Part shown: positions 46,320 through 55,679 of the stretch, piece after piece
Position numbering within the stretch: the first letter of the stretch is position 1
Layout of the letters: each line of letters opens with the position of its first letter
DNA from: Agrobacterium larrymoorei
Lineage (GTDB): Bacteria; Pseudomonadota; Alphaproteobacteria; Rhizobiales; Rhizobiaceae
Length of the DNA stretch: 64,000 bases
Direction of reading: 5' to 3'
Assembly: GCF_013322225.1 (NCBI RefSeq)
Contig: NZ_JAAMFB010000018.1
Coordinates: forward strand, 1-64,000
Translations under genes and position numbers: made by a program
Notes under the pieces: model-generated
What the model was told of the DNA's origin: nothing
Database searches by the model: none
Seen by the model: the letters and a program-made list of their open reading frames with translations, nothing else

Positions 46320-47479
46320 CAGTGGCCCGCTCCAACCCGCGTATTTTCTTCTATGTCCAGCACTTGCTCGGCATCGGCCACATTGCGCGCGCCAGCCGTG
46401 TCGCCCACGCGCTTGTCGCTAACGGCTTCGATGTGACGATGGTGACGGGTGGAACGCCGGTTCCGGGTTTTCCGGGCGAAGGTATCCACCACATCGAACT
46501 GCCACCGATTGCAGTTGCCGACGGCAATTTCTCCGGCCTCATGGATGCAAACGGCCAGCCGGTCGATGACGTCTTCAAGGATAATCGAACCAGCATGTTG
46601 CTCGGCGCCTATCACGGCACGATGCCGGACATCGTCATCATCGAGGCATTTCCATTCGGTCGAAGGCAGGTACGTTTCGAGCTGTTACCTTTGCTTGCGG
46701 CAATCGAGAAAAGCGTCAAGCGCCCGCTGGTGATGACATCGCTGCGCGACATTTTGCAGGAGCGCGCAAAGCCCGGTCGCGATGAAGAAACCATCGACCT
46801 GGTGAAGAAACATTTCGACAATGTGCTGGTTCATGGCGATCCGAATTTCGTGCGACTTGAAGAGACATTTCCGCTGGCGCAGCACATCAGCCAGCGCATC
46901 GTCTATACCGGCCTTGTTGCGCCGGCCAAACCGGCGGCACCGCAGGAACGTTTCGACGTAGTGGTATCCGCAGGCGGCGGGGCGGTCGGCGGGACATTGC
47001 TGAAATCAGCTCTGGAAGCTGCGCCACAGATACCCGAACTCAAAAGCTGGTGCTTCATCACCGGCCCCAACATGCCACAGGCGGATTTCGATGCGATTTC
47101 AGCACAGGCAGGCGACAACATTTCAATCTTCCGCTTCCGCAAGGATTTTGCCAGCCTGCTTTCCGGTGCCCACCTCTCAATCTCTCAGGCAGGCTACAAC
47201 ACCGTTTGCGATGTTCTGCAGGCCAGATGCCGCTCGTTGCTGATCCCATTTGCGGCAAGCGGTGAGACAGAACAGGGCGCACGCGCCTCCCGTCTTCAAA
47301 AACTTGGCCTTGCGCAGGTGCTGGAGGAAAACGCGATTTCCCCGCAGTCGATGGTGCAAGCAATCGAAGCAACGCTGGCGCTGCCCGAACCCGGCGAAAC
47401 CGGCCTTGATCTTGACGGTGCGGCGGGAACGGCGCGTGTGCTGAAACGTCTCTACGTGGAACATCGGCAGGATGCGTGA
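46316..47479 (+). CDS. MurG-like glycosyltransferase, paralogue of the gene at 43830
   Basis: A 387-residue GT-B protein with FFYVQHLLGIGHIARASRVA at the N-terminus and the donor-site region LSISQAGYNTVCDVLQ. I chose the GTG at 46316 because it overlaps the previous stop like the other genes here and follows GGGAG; an ATG at 46301 is possible. It shares the GxGHxxR and GYNTVC pattern with the first transferase, suggesting an ancient duplication. Last gene of the seven-gene run. Confidence 0.88.
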   Translation: MTVARSNPRIFFYVQHLLGIGHIARASRVAHALVANGFDVTMVTGGTPVPGFPGEGIHHIELPPIAVADGNFSGLMDANGQPVDDVFKDNRTSMLLGAYHGTMPDIVIIEAFPFGRRQVRFELLPLLAAIEKSVKRPLVMTSLRDILQERAKPGRDEETIDLVKKHFDNVLVHGDPNFVRLEETFPLAQHISQRIVYTGLVAPAKPAAPQERFDVVVSAGGGAVGGTLLKSALEAAPQIPELKSWCFITGPNMPQADFDAISAQAGDNISIFRFRKDFASLLSGAHLSISQAGYNTVCDVLQARCRSLLIPFAASGETEQGARASRLQKLGLAQVLEENAISPQSMVQAIEATLALPEPGETGLDLDGAAGTARVLKRLYVEHRQDA

Positions 47480-47491
47480 GATGGGCTCGAA

Positions 47492-48733
47492 CTATAATCG
47501 ATAGGTGATTTTTTCCCGCCGGAAACCCAGCCCGATCAGGCGACCGGCGAGATGCGCCAGCAGCGGAACACGGAGGATGGCGCGCACAAAGGCGGGCGGC
47601 CCTTTCGCCTTCTTCGCATCGGCGTCGTCTGTCCTGTTGCGGCTCTTCATCATCAATTGCAGACGCTGCGTCGCCTTTGTCGGAAACGTCCGGCGGCGTT
47701 CGATAGCCGCGAGATCCGCATCCGAAACGGAGCCTCGATCCCTGAGCGCAGGCACCAGCACATTGGCGGCGGCGACCGCATCCTGAATGGCGAGATTGAC
47801 GCCCACCCCGCCAATCGGAGACATGGCGTGGGCCGCATCTCCAATACAGATCAGCCCCGGCCTCCACCACCGCTTCAGCCGTTCGATCCGCACTGTCAGC
47901 AGATGCGCGTCGTCAAAACTGCGGATTTCCTCAAGCCTGTCTTTGGGCAACGGGCAAACTTCAGCCACTCGCTCGCGAAACGCCTCGATCCCCTTCTGCC
48001 TGATGTCGGCGAAGAAGCCTTTGCGCACGACATAGCCGCACTGCCAGTAGTCCCCACGGTCGATCAGAACGAAGCCCTGCCTTGGCCCGGCATGACCCAT
48101 CGTTTCCGTTGGATCGCCCGGCTGTTTGGAAAGTCGCATCCACAGCACTTCCGTCGGCACGCCGAAGCGCTCGACCTCCAGTCCCGCCTTTTGCCGGACC
48201 ACCGAATCGCGGCCATCCCCACCGACCACGAGATCGGCCTCCACCAACAGCTTTCCCTCTCGCGTCGAAATCGCAAGCCCGCGAACCCTGCCACCGCTCT
48301 CAATCAGATCGATGACAGGCGCGCTCATTAGCAGCCGGAAATTCTCGTATTGACCTGCCTTGCCTGCGATGAAGTTGAGGAAATCCCATTGGGGCATGAA
48401 AGCAATGAATTTGTTTTTCACTGGCAGCCAGGAAAAATCGGCAATCGTTATCTTCTCGGTGCCGATCTCTGCATGCAGCTTCTCAGCCCTGGTATGGGGC
48501 AGACCCAGAAACTCCTTGATGAAACCCAGCTGCTCAATGAGTTCCAACGTCGACGGATGGATCGTATCGCCACGGAAATCACGCAGGAAATCTCCGTGTT
48601 TCTCAATCACGGTCACATCGACACCGGCGCGAGCAAGAAGCAGGCCCAGCATCATTCCCGCTGGACCACCGCCCGCGATTGCTACCGTCGTTTTGATACG
48701 TTGTTGGTCCTCGCTGCCGTCCGTTTGCTGCAT
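47492..48733 (-). CDS. FAD-dependent monooxygenase-like oxidoreductase
   Basis: A 413-residue class A flavoprotein (PHBH/UbiH superfamily) with the N-terminal VAIAGGGPAGMMLGLLLARAG, the middle VVGGDGRDSVVRQKAG, and the C-terminal CIGDAAHAMSPIGGVGVN. It probably hydroxylates or oxidises an aromatic or isoprenoid-like compound; the substrate cannot be read. It lies 12 bases after the PAP2 gene on the same strand, so the two may be co-transcribed. Confidence 0.9.
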   Translation of the reverse strand: MQQTDGSEDQQRIKTTVAIAGGGPAGMMLGLLLARAGVDVTVIEKHGDFLRDFRGDTIHPSTLELIEQLGFIKEFLGLPHTRAEKLHAEIGTEKITIADFSWLPVKNKFIAFMPQWDFLNFIAGKAGQYENFRLLMSAPVIDLIESGGRVRGLAISTREGKLLVEADLVVGGDGRDSVVRQKAGLEVERFGVPTEVLWMRLSKQPGDPTETMGHAGPRQGFVLIDRGDYWQCGYVVRKGFFADIRQKGIEAFRERVAEVCPLPKDRLEEIRSFDDAHLLTVRIERLKRWWRPGLICIGDAAHAMSPIGGVGVNLAIQDAVAAANVLVPALRDRGSVSDADLAAIERRRTFPTKATQRLQLMMKSRNRTDDADAKKAKGPPAFVRAILRVPLLAHLAGRLIGLGFRREKITYRL

Positions 48734-48745
48734 GTGTCCGAACGC

Positions 48746-49438
48746 TCAATCGGTGTGAGGAAGTGGTGCATTCTTGGGGTGCGGCCAGCCCTTGACGAAA
48801 CGGAACAGCCACTCTTTGCGGGCGAAGATAAAGGCAAGAAGCACGGCAGTCCATATGCCCAACAGAAGACCGGCAGCCACATCGCTCGGGTAGTGCGCAC
48901 CGACGATTACGCGCGAAATGCCGATGACCAGTGCAAGCACCATGAAGACATAGCGAAAGCGTGGAACGAGCATGGCGAAAGCCCCAAAGAAGGAGCCGGC
49001 GGCGGCAGAATGACCTGAAGGGAAGCTTTCGTAGAGGATATCGCCTGTAAACGGCGTCAAGCTATAGGCGCCGACATCGACGAACAGTTCCGGCCTTGCA
49101 CGGCCTATCAGGAATTTCAGCAGATGCACGAAGATGCTGGCGCTGCCGATGGTCAGGAAGAAATAGGCAAATAGCCGCCACGCGGTTCGAACACGCGCTG
49201 AATAAGGGCTGCTCATCAAAAACCGACCGGCAATATAGGCAACGATGGCGAACAGGCCGGTGCTATAAAGCATCCAGCGGAAGGTGCCAAAATCGGTGAT
49301 TGCCTTGTTGAAGCCGACGATTTGACCAGGCAAAGCCTGGGCTTTTTGCGAAAGGCCCGGATCGAAGGGTATGAAGACCAGCACGAGCACGAAGGTTGCT
49401 AGAAAAATCCAACCGCTGGAGATCAAAAAGCGCTGCAT
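48746..49438 (-). CDS. PAP2-family membrane phosphatase
   Basis: A 230-residue integral membrane protein with about six helices and the three phosphatase motifs KFLIGRARP, PSGHSAAAG and SRVIVGAHYPSDV. It may dephosphorylate undecaprenyl pyrophosphate or phosphatidic/lipid phosphates at the periplasmic face. A role in recycling lipid carrier for nearby glycan synthesis is possible. Divergent from dxr with a 134-base gap. Confidence 0.93.
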   Translation of the reverse strand: MQRFLISSGWIFLATFVLVLVFIPFDPGLSQKAQALPGQIVGFNKAITDFGTFRWMLYSTGLFAIVAYIAGRFLMSSPYSARVRTAWRLFAYFFLTIGSASIFVHLLKFLIGRARPELFVDVGAYSLTPFTGDILYESFPSGHSAAAGSFFGAFAMLVPRFRYVFMVLALVIGISRVIVGAHYPSDVAAGLLLGIWTAVLLAFIFARKEWLFRFVKGWPHPKNAPLPHTD

Positions 49439-49572
49439 GCCGTCCCTCTGTTTTTATGGACTGGGATATGGAGCGACATAGTGCCGGAAACAATAGCCAG
49501 CTTCCATCTTGTTCTGCCCATGTTTCGCTTGTAGAGCCTTGAAATATAAACTTTTGAAAGCCGGATGTGCAG

Positions 49573-50772
49573 ATGACGATTGTCCAGGGTCAATCCTTCC
49601 CTGAAAAGCTGAGCGTGCTGGGGTCCACCGGCTCGATCGGCACGAACACACTCGATGTCATTCGTCAGCTTGGCGGCAGGGACCGTTTCGAGCTTCTGGC
49701 CGTAACGGGTGCTGGCAATATCACGCTGTTGGCCGAGCAGGCCCGCAGTTTTGGTGCAAAGCTGGCCGTGACGGCGCAGGACGAGAATTATCAGGCCCTG
49801 AAAGATGCTCTTTCCGGCACGGGCATCACCGTCGCCTCTGGCAAAAGCGGCTTGCAGGAAGCAGCCGAGATGGACGCCGATTGGGTGATGGCGGCAATTG
49901 CCGGAACGCCGGGGCTGGAGCCGACGCTGACGGCTGCGCGGCGCGGGGCCAACATCGCACTCGCCAACAAGGAATGCCTTGTGTCCGGCGGCGACCTGTT
50001 CATCGCCACCATCCGGCAGGGCGGAGGCAATCTCATCCCTGTCGATAGCGAACACAGCGCCATCTTTCAGTGTCTGGAACCGCACAACCGGGATAGTATC
50101 GAACGTATCGTCCTCACGGCCTCCGGCGGGCCATTCCGTACATGGAGCCGTGAGCAGATGGCGGGCGTGACGGCAGAGATCGCCCGTGCTCATCCCAACT
50201 GGTCGATGGGCCTGAAAGTCTCGATCGGCAGCGCCTCCATGTTCAACAAGGCGCTGGAAATGATCGAGGCCAAATATCTGTTCGATCTGATGCCGGAACA
50301 GATCGAGGTGATCGTTCATCCACAATCGATCATTCATTCGATGGTCGCTTACACCGATGGTTCGGTGATCGCGCAGTTGGGTTGCCCCGATATGCGCACC
50401 GCAATCTCCTACGCACTGACATACCCATCACGGGGCGAGATCGATGTCGAACGGCTGGATTTTGCCAAGCTGTCACGACTGGATTTCGAAGCGCCGGATG
50501 AAGACCGTTTCCCCGCTTTGCGGCTTGCCCGCTTGGCGCTTGAACGTGGCGGCGTGCAGGGCGCTGTTCTCAATGCAGCAGATGAAACGGCGTTTCATGC
50601 CTTTGTCGACGGCCGGATCGGTTTCCTCGACATGGCGGAGATCGTGGAAACGGTGATGAATCGCATGGACGACGCCCGCACGGCAAGCACGATGGAAGAT
50701 GTGCTGACCGCGGACGAGGAAGCACGCGCCCACGCCGAAACCGCCATTCTGCAGAAACAGAAGGCGGCCTGA
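49573..50772 (+). CDS. dxr: 1-deoxy-D-xylulose 5-phosphate reductoisomerase
   Basis: MEP-pathway enzyme that converts DXP to MEP with NADPH and a divalent metal. The 399-residue protein has the NADPH motif GSTGSIGTNTLDVI, NKECLV, the metal-site VDSEHSAIFQ, and SMVAYTDGSVIAQLG. The ATG at 49573 has a GGA seven bases upstream; a GTG at 49567 in frame is an alternative. Confidence 0.96.
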   Translation: MTIVQGQSFPEKLSVLGSTGSIGTNTLDVIRQLGGRDRFELLAVTGAGNITLLAEQARSFGAKLAVTAQDENYQALKDALSGTGITVASGKSGLQEAAEMDADWVMAAIAGTPGLEPTLTAARRGANIALANKECLVSGGDLFIATIRQGGGNLIPVDSEHSAIFQCLEPHNRDSIERIVLTASGGPFRTWSREQMAGVTAEIARAHPNWSMGLKVSIGSASMFNKALEMIEAKYLFDLMPEQIEVIVHPQSIIHSMVAYTDGSVIAQLGCPDMRTAISYALTYPSRGEIDVERLDFAKLSRLDFEAPDEDRFPALRLARLALERGGVQGAVLNAADETAFHAFVDGRIGFLDMAEIVETVMNRMDDARTASTMEDVLTADEEARAHAETAILQKQKAA

Positions 50773-50851
50773 AGCCCCATCCACTCCAACTCCTCTAAAA
50801 CCTGTCTTCGTTCGAAACGGAGTTGATCAATCACGCAAATACCGCTACCAA

Positions 50852-50868
50852 ATGTAACGTTATTACAT
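50852..50868 (+). promoter_or_regulatory. Zur-box-like palindrome upstream of zinT
   Basis: ATGTAA (50852-50857), a five-base centre CGTTA, and TTACAT (50863-50868) form an AT-rich inverted repeat 19 bases before the zinT ATG. The form fits Zur operators of alphaproteobacteria, which repress zinT when zinc is plentiful. Confidence 0.6.
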
Positions 50869-50887
50869 GACAAAGAGGATTTAGACG

Positions 50888-51556
50888 ATGATCATCAGGA
50901 GGGCGCTTGCCCTGACGCTTGGCTCCGCGCTGGTTTTTTCCACCGCTACACTCGCACACGCAACACAGACCCAAGCCGATAGTCACGAACACAGCCATTC
51001 GCATGACCATTCCGAGGAGGCGAAGAAGGTCTATGACGGCTATTTCGACGACAGTCAGATCAAGCCACGCCCGCTCTCCGACTGGGATGGAGATTGGCAA
51101 TCCGTTTATCCGTATCTGATGGACGGCGCGCTTGATCCAGTCATGCAGCACAAGGCGGAACATGGCGGTAAAAGTGCCAAGGAATACCGCGACTACTACG
51201 AGATCGGCTACAAGACCGACGTCTATCGCATCGTTATAGAAGGCGACGATGTTACGTTCTATCGTAACGAAAAGGCTCTGAAAGCGACGTATGCGAGCGA
51301 TGGCTTCGAGGTACTGACTTACGAAAAAGGCAATCGCGGCGTTCGTTTCATCTTCAAGAAAACCGGAGGCGATGAAGCGGCGCCGAAGTTCATCCAGTTT
51401 AGCGATCACATAATCGCGCCGGAAAAGGCGGGCCATTACCATCTTTATTGGGGCGACGACCGGGCAAAGCTGTTGAAGGAGTTGACCAACTGGCCAACGT
51501 ATTATCCTGCGTCACTCAGCGGAAAGCAGATCGTTCACGAGATGCTGGAGCACTGA
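50888..51556 (+). CDS. zinT: Periplasmic zinc/cadmium-binding protein ZinT
   Basis: A 222-residue secreted protein that binds zinc in the periplasm and helps the ZnuABC importer under zinc shortage. The signal peptide ends near ATLAHA, followed by a His-rich segment HEHSHSHDHSEE and the calycin-like YodA domain (VYDGYFDDSQIKPRPLSDWDG; HYHLYWGD near the end). AGAGGA precedes the ATG. It is preceded by a Zur-like box. Confidence 0.95.
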   Translation: MIIRRALALTLGSALVFSTATLAHATQTQADSHEHSHSHDHSEEAKKVYDGYFDDSQIKPRPLSDWDGDWQSVYPYLMDGALDPVMQHKAEHGGKSAKEYRDYYEIGYKTDVYRIVIEGDDVTFYRNEKALKATYASDGFEVLTYEKGNRGVRFIFKKTGGDEAAPKFIQFSDHIIAPEKAGHYHLYWGDDRAKLLKELTNWPTYYPASLSGKQIVHEMLEH

Positions 51557-51617
51557 AGACAGCAGAAGGGCGCGGGCATATCCAGACTGCGCCCTTGGCA
51601 AAGAAAGATTCAGGGCC

Positions 51618-52835
51618 TCAAGCGACAGCGCGCGCCAGCGCGCAACGTGACCAGAGCTGATGCACAACGCCGACCAGGTGCTCCATATCCGCATCGCTGT
51701 GCAGCGGTGTCGGGGTGATGCGCAGACGTTCGGTTTTGCGCGGAACGGTCGGATAGTTGATCGGCTGGACGTAGATGCCGTGGTCGTCCAGCAGGATGTC
51801 CGAAATCCACTTGCACTTGGCCGCATCGCCAACGATGACCGGCACGATGTGGCTCGGATTAGGCAGGTGCGGAATTCCGCTCGCATCCAGCATGGAGCGC
51901 AGCGTGCGAACCCGTTCCTGATGACGGGCGCGCTCAAACGGGCTCGCCTTGAGGTGTTGGATAGACGCCACCGCACCGGCAGCGAGCGATGGCGGCAATG
52001 CCGTGGTGAAGATAAAGCCGGACGCGAAAGAGCGAACGAAATCGCAAAGCGCTTCGGAAGCGGCAATGTAACCACCCATCACGCCAAAGGCCTTGCCGAG
52101 GGTACCTTCGATGATGGTCAAACGGTGCATCAGGCCTTCGCGCTCTGCAACACCGCCGCCGCGAGGGCCGTACATGCCGACTGCATGGACCTCGTCGAGA
52201 TAGGTCATTGCACCGTACTTATCGGCGAGATCACAAATTTCCTCGATGGGCGCAATGTCGCCATCCATCGAATAAACCGACTCGAAGGCAATCAACTTCG
52301 GCGCGCGGGGATCTGCAGCCTTCAGCTTGGCTTCCAGATCTTCGAGGTCGTTGTGCTTCCAGATGACTTTTTCACAGCGGCCATAACGAATGCCTTCGAT
52401 CATCGAGGCATGATTGAGCGCATCCGAGAAGATAATGAGGCCGGGGATTTTCTGACCGAGCGTGCCGAGCGTCGCCCAGTTGGATACATATCCCGAGGTG
52501 AAAATGAGCGCCGATTCCTTGCCGTGCAGATCGGCAAGTTCCTGCTCCAGCTTGACGTGGAAGTGGTTGGTACCAGAGATATTCCGGGTGCCTCCCGCAC
52601 CCGCGCCACAGTGGTCGATGGCGGCTTTCATCGCCTCTATCACCTTGGGGTTCTGGCCCATGCCGAGATAGTCGTTGGAGCACCAGACCGTCACTTCTCG
52701 CTGCTCACCGTCTGCGGTGTACCGGGTTGCCCGGGGGAATTTGCCCTGCTGCCGCTCCAGATCGGCGAAAACGCGATAACGACCTTCTGAATGCAAGCCA
52801 TCCAGCTCGGTCTTGAAGTATGCCTCGAAGTCCAT
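51618..52835 (-). CDS. hemA: 5-aminolevulinate synthase
   Basis: PLP enzyme that condenses succinyl-CoA and glycine to ALA, the first heme step in alphaproteobacteria. The 405-residue protein has the Schiff-base lysine K248 in GTLGKAFG, the same number as in Rhodobacter ALAS, and the glycine-rich [10 protein letters not shown]. The ATG at 52835 follows GGAG at six bases; an in-frame GTG at 52874 has its Shine-Dalgarno directly against it and is less likely. Upstream lie a leader with competing hairpins and an FNR/FixK box. Confidence 0.97.
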   Translation of the reverse strand: MDFEAYFKTELDGLHSEGRYRVFADLERQQGKFPRATRYTADGEQREVTVWCSNDYLGMGQNPKVIEAMKAAIDHCGAGAGGTRNISGTNHFHVKLEQELADLHGKESALIFTSGYVSNWATLGTLGQKIPGLIIFSDALNHASMIEGIRYGRCEKVIWKHNDLEDLEAKLKAADPRAPKLIAFESVYSMDGDIAPIEEICDLADKYGAMTYLDEVHAVGMYGPRGGGVAEREGLMHRLTIIEGTLGKAFGVMGGYIAASEALCDFVRSFASGFIFTTALPPSLAAGAVASIQHLKASPFERARHQERVRTLRSMLDASGIPHLPNPSHIVPVIVGDAAKCKWISDILLDDHGIYVQPINYPTVPRKTERLRITPTPLHSDADMEHLVGVVHQLWSRCALARAVA

Positions 52836-52884
52836 TCCATGCTCCAGAAATTCTAGCAGTCGTTGTCGGCTCACCTCCCTGAAC

Positions 52885-52924
52885 CGTCAACCCCCTTGAC
52901 GCAGTTTGAAGGATACTGCGTCAA
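52885..52924 (-). promoter_or_regulatory. hemA leader: three half-sites able to form alternative hairpins
   Basis: On the plus strand CGTCAA (52885-52890), TTGACG (52896-52901) and CGTCAA (52919-52924) are spaced by 5 and 17 bases. The middle copy can pair with either neighbour; the outer pair extends to a perfect 9-base stem TTGACGCAG/CTGCGTCAA (52896-52904 with 52916-52924). Both lie within the likely hemA 5' untranslated region. Confidence 0.5.
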
Positions 52925-52957
52925 TTCGCCTCCACTTTTGAACTATTCCAAGAAACA

Positions 52958-52999
52958 CTTATAAGAGATTCACCGAACCGCAAAATTGATTCACATCAA
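52958..52999 (-). promoter_or_regulatory. hemA promoter with a perfect FNR/FixK box at -41.5
   Basis: TTGAT-TCAC-ATCAA at 52986-52999 is a perfect FNR/FixK (anaerobox) site. On the minus strand TATAAG (52963-52958) is a good -10; a start seven bases on, at about 52951, puts the box centre at -41.5, the class II activation position. This supports low-oxygen induction of hemA by an FnrN/FixK-type protein. Confidence 0.7.
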
Positions 53000-53211
53000 G
53001 CCCATAAAAAATATTGGAACTTTTCTGAAAATTCGCCGTTGAGTAGGGCACAATCGATTGGCGCGGGGAGCGTGCCTGATAAGGGAAGGCTTCCATAAAC
53101 ACATTCGACTTGTTAGATATCTGTAGCGGGTCGGAATTAGCAGTCGCCGCAGATATGTATGGGACGCCTACCAAGAGCCACTAGAGCTCATATGTAACGT
53201 GGAGAGAGTTC

Positions 53212-53463
53212 ATGAAAAAGGCTGTTATTTTTGCCGTAATCGGTCTGGCGCTTGCGAGCTGCACCCAGACGGAAAAGACGACCAGCGGCGGCGCAGTGAT
53301 CGGCGCACTTGCTGGCGGTGCTATTACCGGTAACGTTCGTGGTGCAGCCGTTGGCGGCCTCATCGGCGGTGCAACCGGCTACCTCGTTGGCCGCGCTTCC
53401 GAGCCTGGCATGTGCTACTATCGCGACCGTTACGGCGAGCGCTATACCGCACGTTGCCGCTAA
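53212..53463 (+). CDS. Small glycine-zipper lipoprotein
   Basis: An 83-residue lipoprotein: signal MKKAVIFAVIGLALASC with the lipid-modified C17, then a glycine-rich zipper (GAVIGALAGGAITGNVRG; GGLIGGATGYLVGRA) that may insert in or pack against a membrane, and a short YRDRYGERYTARCR tail. GGAGAGAG precedes the ATG. Similar to small outer-membrane glycine-zipper proteins of rhizobia; role unknown. A strong terminator follows. Confidence 0.88.
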   Translation: MKKAVIFAVIGLALASCTQTEKTTSGGAVIGALAGGAITGNVRGAAVGGLIGGATGYLVGRASEPGMCYYRDRYGERYTARCR

Positions 53464-53503
53464 TAAGGCAATTCGCGCAAGATGCGCGGCACAACTGCAA
53501 CGC

Positions 53504-53530
53504 AAGCCCCGGCATCGTCCGGGGCTTTTC
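53504..53530 (+). terminator. Rho-independent terminator after the glycine-zipper gene
   Basis: AAGCCCCGG (53504-53512) pairs perfectly with CCGGGGCTT (53519-53527) around CATCGT, followed by TTTTC. Confidence 0.9.
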
Positions 53531-53632
53531 GTATTTTAGGGTGTTGCCTCCGGCCTTTTGTGCTTAGACTGTCATATTAACGGACAAGAAACCTGGAAGG
53601 GCAATAATAAATGCTCAACCATAAAGTAGCGT

Positions 53633-55558
53633 ATGCCAAAAAGACGGACTGACCCAAGGAAGAGTACTGCGTACTGGAAGGCAGGCACTGCAATGGCGGT
53701 AGCGGCAACGCTTACGCTATATCCCGGTTTTGCCCGCGAGGCCTTTGCACTCAAGATCTTCGGTATCAACATTTTCGGTTCGGATGAGGAAGAGAAGCAG
53801 GTTCTCGACCCTGTTCCTTTCGCCGTTACGCTGAATGCTCCAGGCAGCGATCCCAAGCTTCAGACCAGTCTCGAAAACAGCTCCTTGCTCGTTTCGGAAC
53901 CGGAAAAGCCTGCGTCCGGCGATCTCGGCCTTCTGATACGCGCGCGAGACGACCGCGAAAGATTGGTTGCCGCGCTTTATGAAAACGCACGATATGGCGG
54001 CACTGTTAAAATTACCGTCGCAGGCCAGGATATCGACTCGATACCGCCCAACCCCACTTTCCAGAAATCCGGCCCGGTTCCTGTGGTCATCGATGTTACG
54101 CCCGGCCCTGTTTTCACACTGGGCAACGTTCGGCTCGAAGGCGATGTGACGAACCGTAACTTAGCCGACTATGGGCTGGAAACGGGTGGAAATGCGGGCT
54201 CGCTCGCGATTATCCGCGCGGGCAACAAGCTGATCGATGACCTGAAAGCCAAAGGCCGCCCACTTGCAGAACTGACCAAGCGCGAGGCAGTCGCCAACCA
54301 CGCCAACAATACGGTTGACCTTACCATGTCGGCAGAGGGCGGGCCCATCGCACCACTTGGCGATGTAGCCGTCAAAGGACCACGCACGGTCGACGCGGAT
54401 TTCGTTCGACGCTATTCGCGCCTTAATGGCGGCGAACCCTATTCGCCGGAAAAATTGCGCAAGGCCTCTGATCGCCTGCGCAAACTTGGTGTGTTTTCGA
54501 GCATCACCATCAAGGAAGCCAATGCGCTGGCACCGAACGGCACGATCCCTCTGACCATTGAAGTGTCGGAAGGCAAGCATCGTTATTTCGGCCTTGGCGC
54601 ACAATATTCGACCACCGAGGGCGCTGGTCTGCAAGGCTATTGGGGCCACCGCAACCTTTTCGGCAAGGCCGAATCGCTGCGCATCGAAGGTGCAGTTTCA
54701 CGGCTGGGTGAAGCTTCCAACGTGCAGGATATGGATTACTCTGCGGGTATCACCTTCGTCAAACCGGGCATCTTCAACCCGGAAACCACGTTCACGACGA
54801 GCTTGAAGGCCAAGACCGAGCATCCCGATACCTATGACGCCCGTTCCATCACAGGCTTTGCCGGCTTCGCCTATGAGTTCAACGACTACGATACGGCAGC
54901 CGCTGGTTTTGAAGTCGAGTGGACGGATACGGATGATGCCTTCGGCAACAACCAGTATCTGACCGCTTCGATCCCGCTGGAATTCGTGCGTGACATGCGC
55001 GACGACAAGCTGAACCCGACGGATGGTTTCCGCGCATCGATCTCGGCCAAACCGAGCTTCGAAGCATTGAACGGGACTTTCTTCACCTCGTTCGAGGCAT
55101 CCACGACAGGCTACAAGGGTCTTGGATCAGACGATCAGGTGGTGCTGGCGGGCAAGGTTGCCGGCGGGCTGCTGGTCGGGGCAAGTTCATTGCAGGACGT
55201 TCCGGCGACGCGACGTTTCTATGCTGGCGGCGGCGGCTCGGTTCGCGGTTACAGCTATCAGGAAATTTCGCCATATAACGCTGAAAACGAGGCGACCGGC
55301 GGGCGCTCATACATCGTCACCTCACTGGAAGCGCGCTTCAAGGTGACGGAAACCATCGGGCTGGTACCCTTCGTCGATGCGGGCATAGTCTCTTCCGATC
55401 TGGCACCTGATTTTTCCGATATTCGCGCAGGCGCGGGTATCGGCCTGCGTTATCAGACGCCTTTTGGCCCTCTACGTCTTGATGTCGCCATGCCTCTACA
55501 GAAATATGATGGCGGCAACAGCTTCGGAATATATGCTGGCATCGGCCAGTCTTTCTGA
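53633..55558 (+). CDS. tamA: TamA, outer-membrane component of the TAM complex (Omp85 family)
   Basis: A 641-residue Omp85 protein that with TamB helps insert outer-membrane proteins or move phospholipids. After a signal region (about residues 1-39, ending near EAFA) come POTRA-type repeats and a C-terminal 16-strand barrel ending in a terminal phenylalanine (GIGQSF). The GGGGSVRGYSYQEISP segment is the conserved barrel-lumen loop. tamB follows on the same strand after about 120 bases. Confidence 0.94.
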   Translation: MPKRRTDPRKSTAYWKAGTAMAVAATLTLYPGFAREAFALKIFGINIFGSDEEEKQVLDPVPFAVTLNAPGSDPKLQTSLENSSLLVSEPEKPASGDLGLLIRARDDRERLVAALYENARYGGTVKITVAGQDIDSIPPNPTFQKSGPVPVVIDVTPGPVFTLGNVRLEGDVTNRNLADYGLETGGNAGSLAIIRAGNKLIDDLKAKGRPLAELTKREAVANHANNTVDLTMSAEGGPIAPLGDVAVKGPRTVDADFVRRYSRLNGGEPYSPEKLRKASDRLRKLGVFSSITIKEANALAPNGTIPLTIEVSEGKHRYFGLGAQYSTTEGAGLQGYWGHRNLFGKAESLRIEGAVSRLGEASNVQDMDYSAGITFVKPGIFNPETTFTTSLKAKTEHPDTYDARSITGFAGFAYEFNDYDTAAAGFEVEWTDTDDAFGNNQYLTASIPLEFVRDMRDDKLNPTDGFRASISAKPSFEALNGTFFTSFEASTTGYKGLGSDDQVVLAGKVAGGLLVGASSLQDVPATRRFYAGGGGSVRGYSYQEISPYNAENEATGGRSYIVTSLEARFKVTETIGLVPFVDAGIVSSDLAPDFSDIRAGAGIGLRYQTPFGPLRLDVAMPLQKYDGGNSFGIYAGIGQSF

Positions 55559-55679
55559 GGCGAAACAATCGTAATGACGAGAATAACTGGCTCACGTGCT
55601 GAAGAAGCCGCGGGGCATATAGCCATATCGAGCAGGACGGAACTGTCCCGGCCGAACCGTAAAGTGTAGATTGCCGCCC

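Noticed and set aside
52836-52874. Upstream GTG start for hemA
   Set aside because: The GGGAGG motif abuts the GTG with no spacing, while the ATG at 52835 has a well-placed GGAG and matches the family start.
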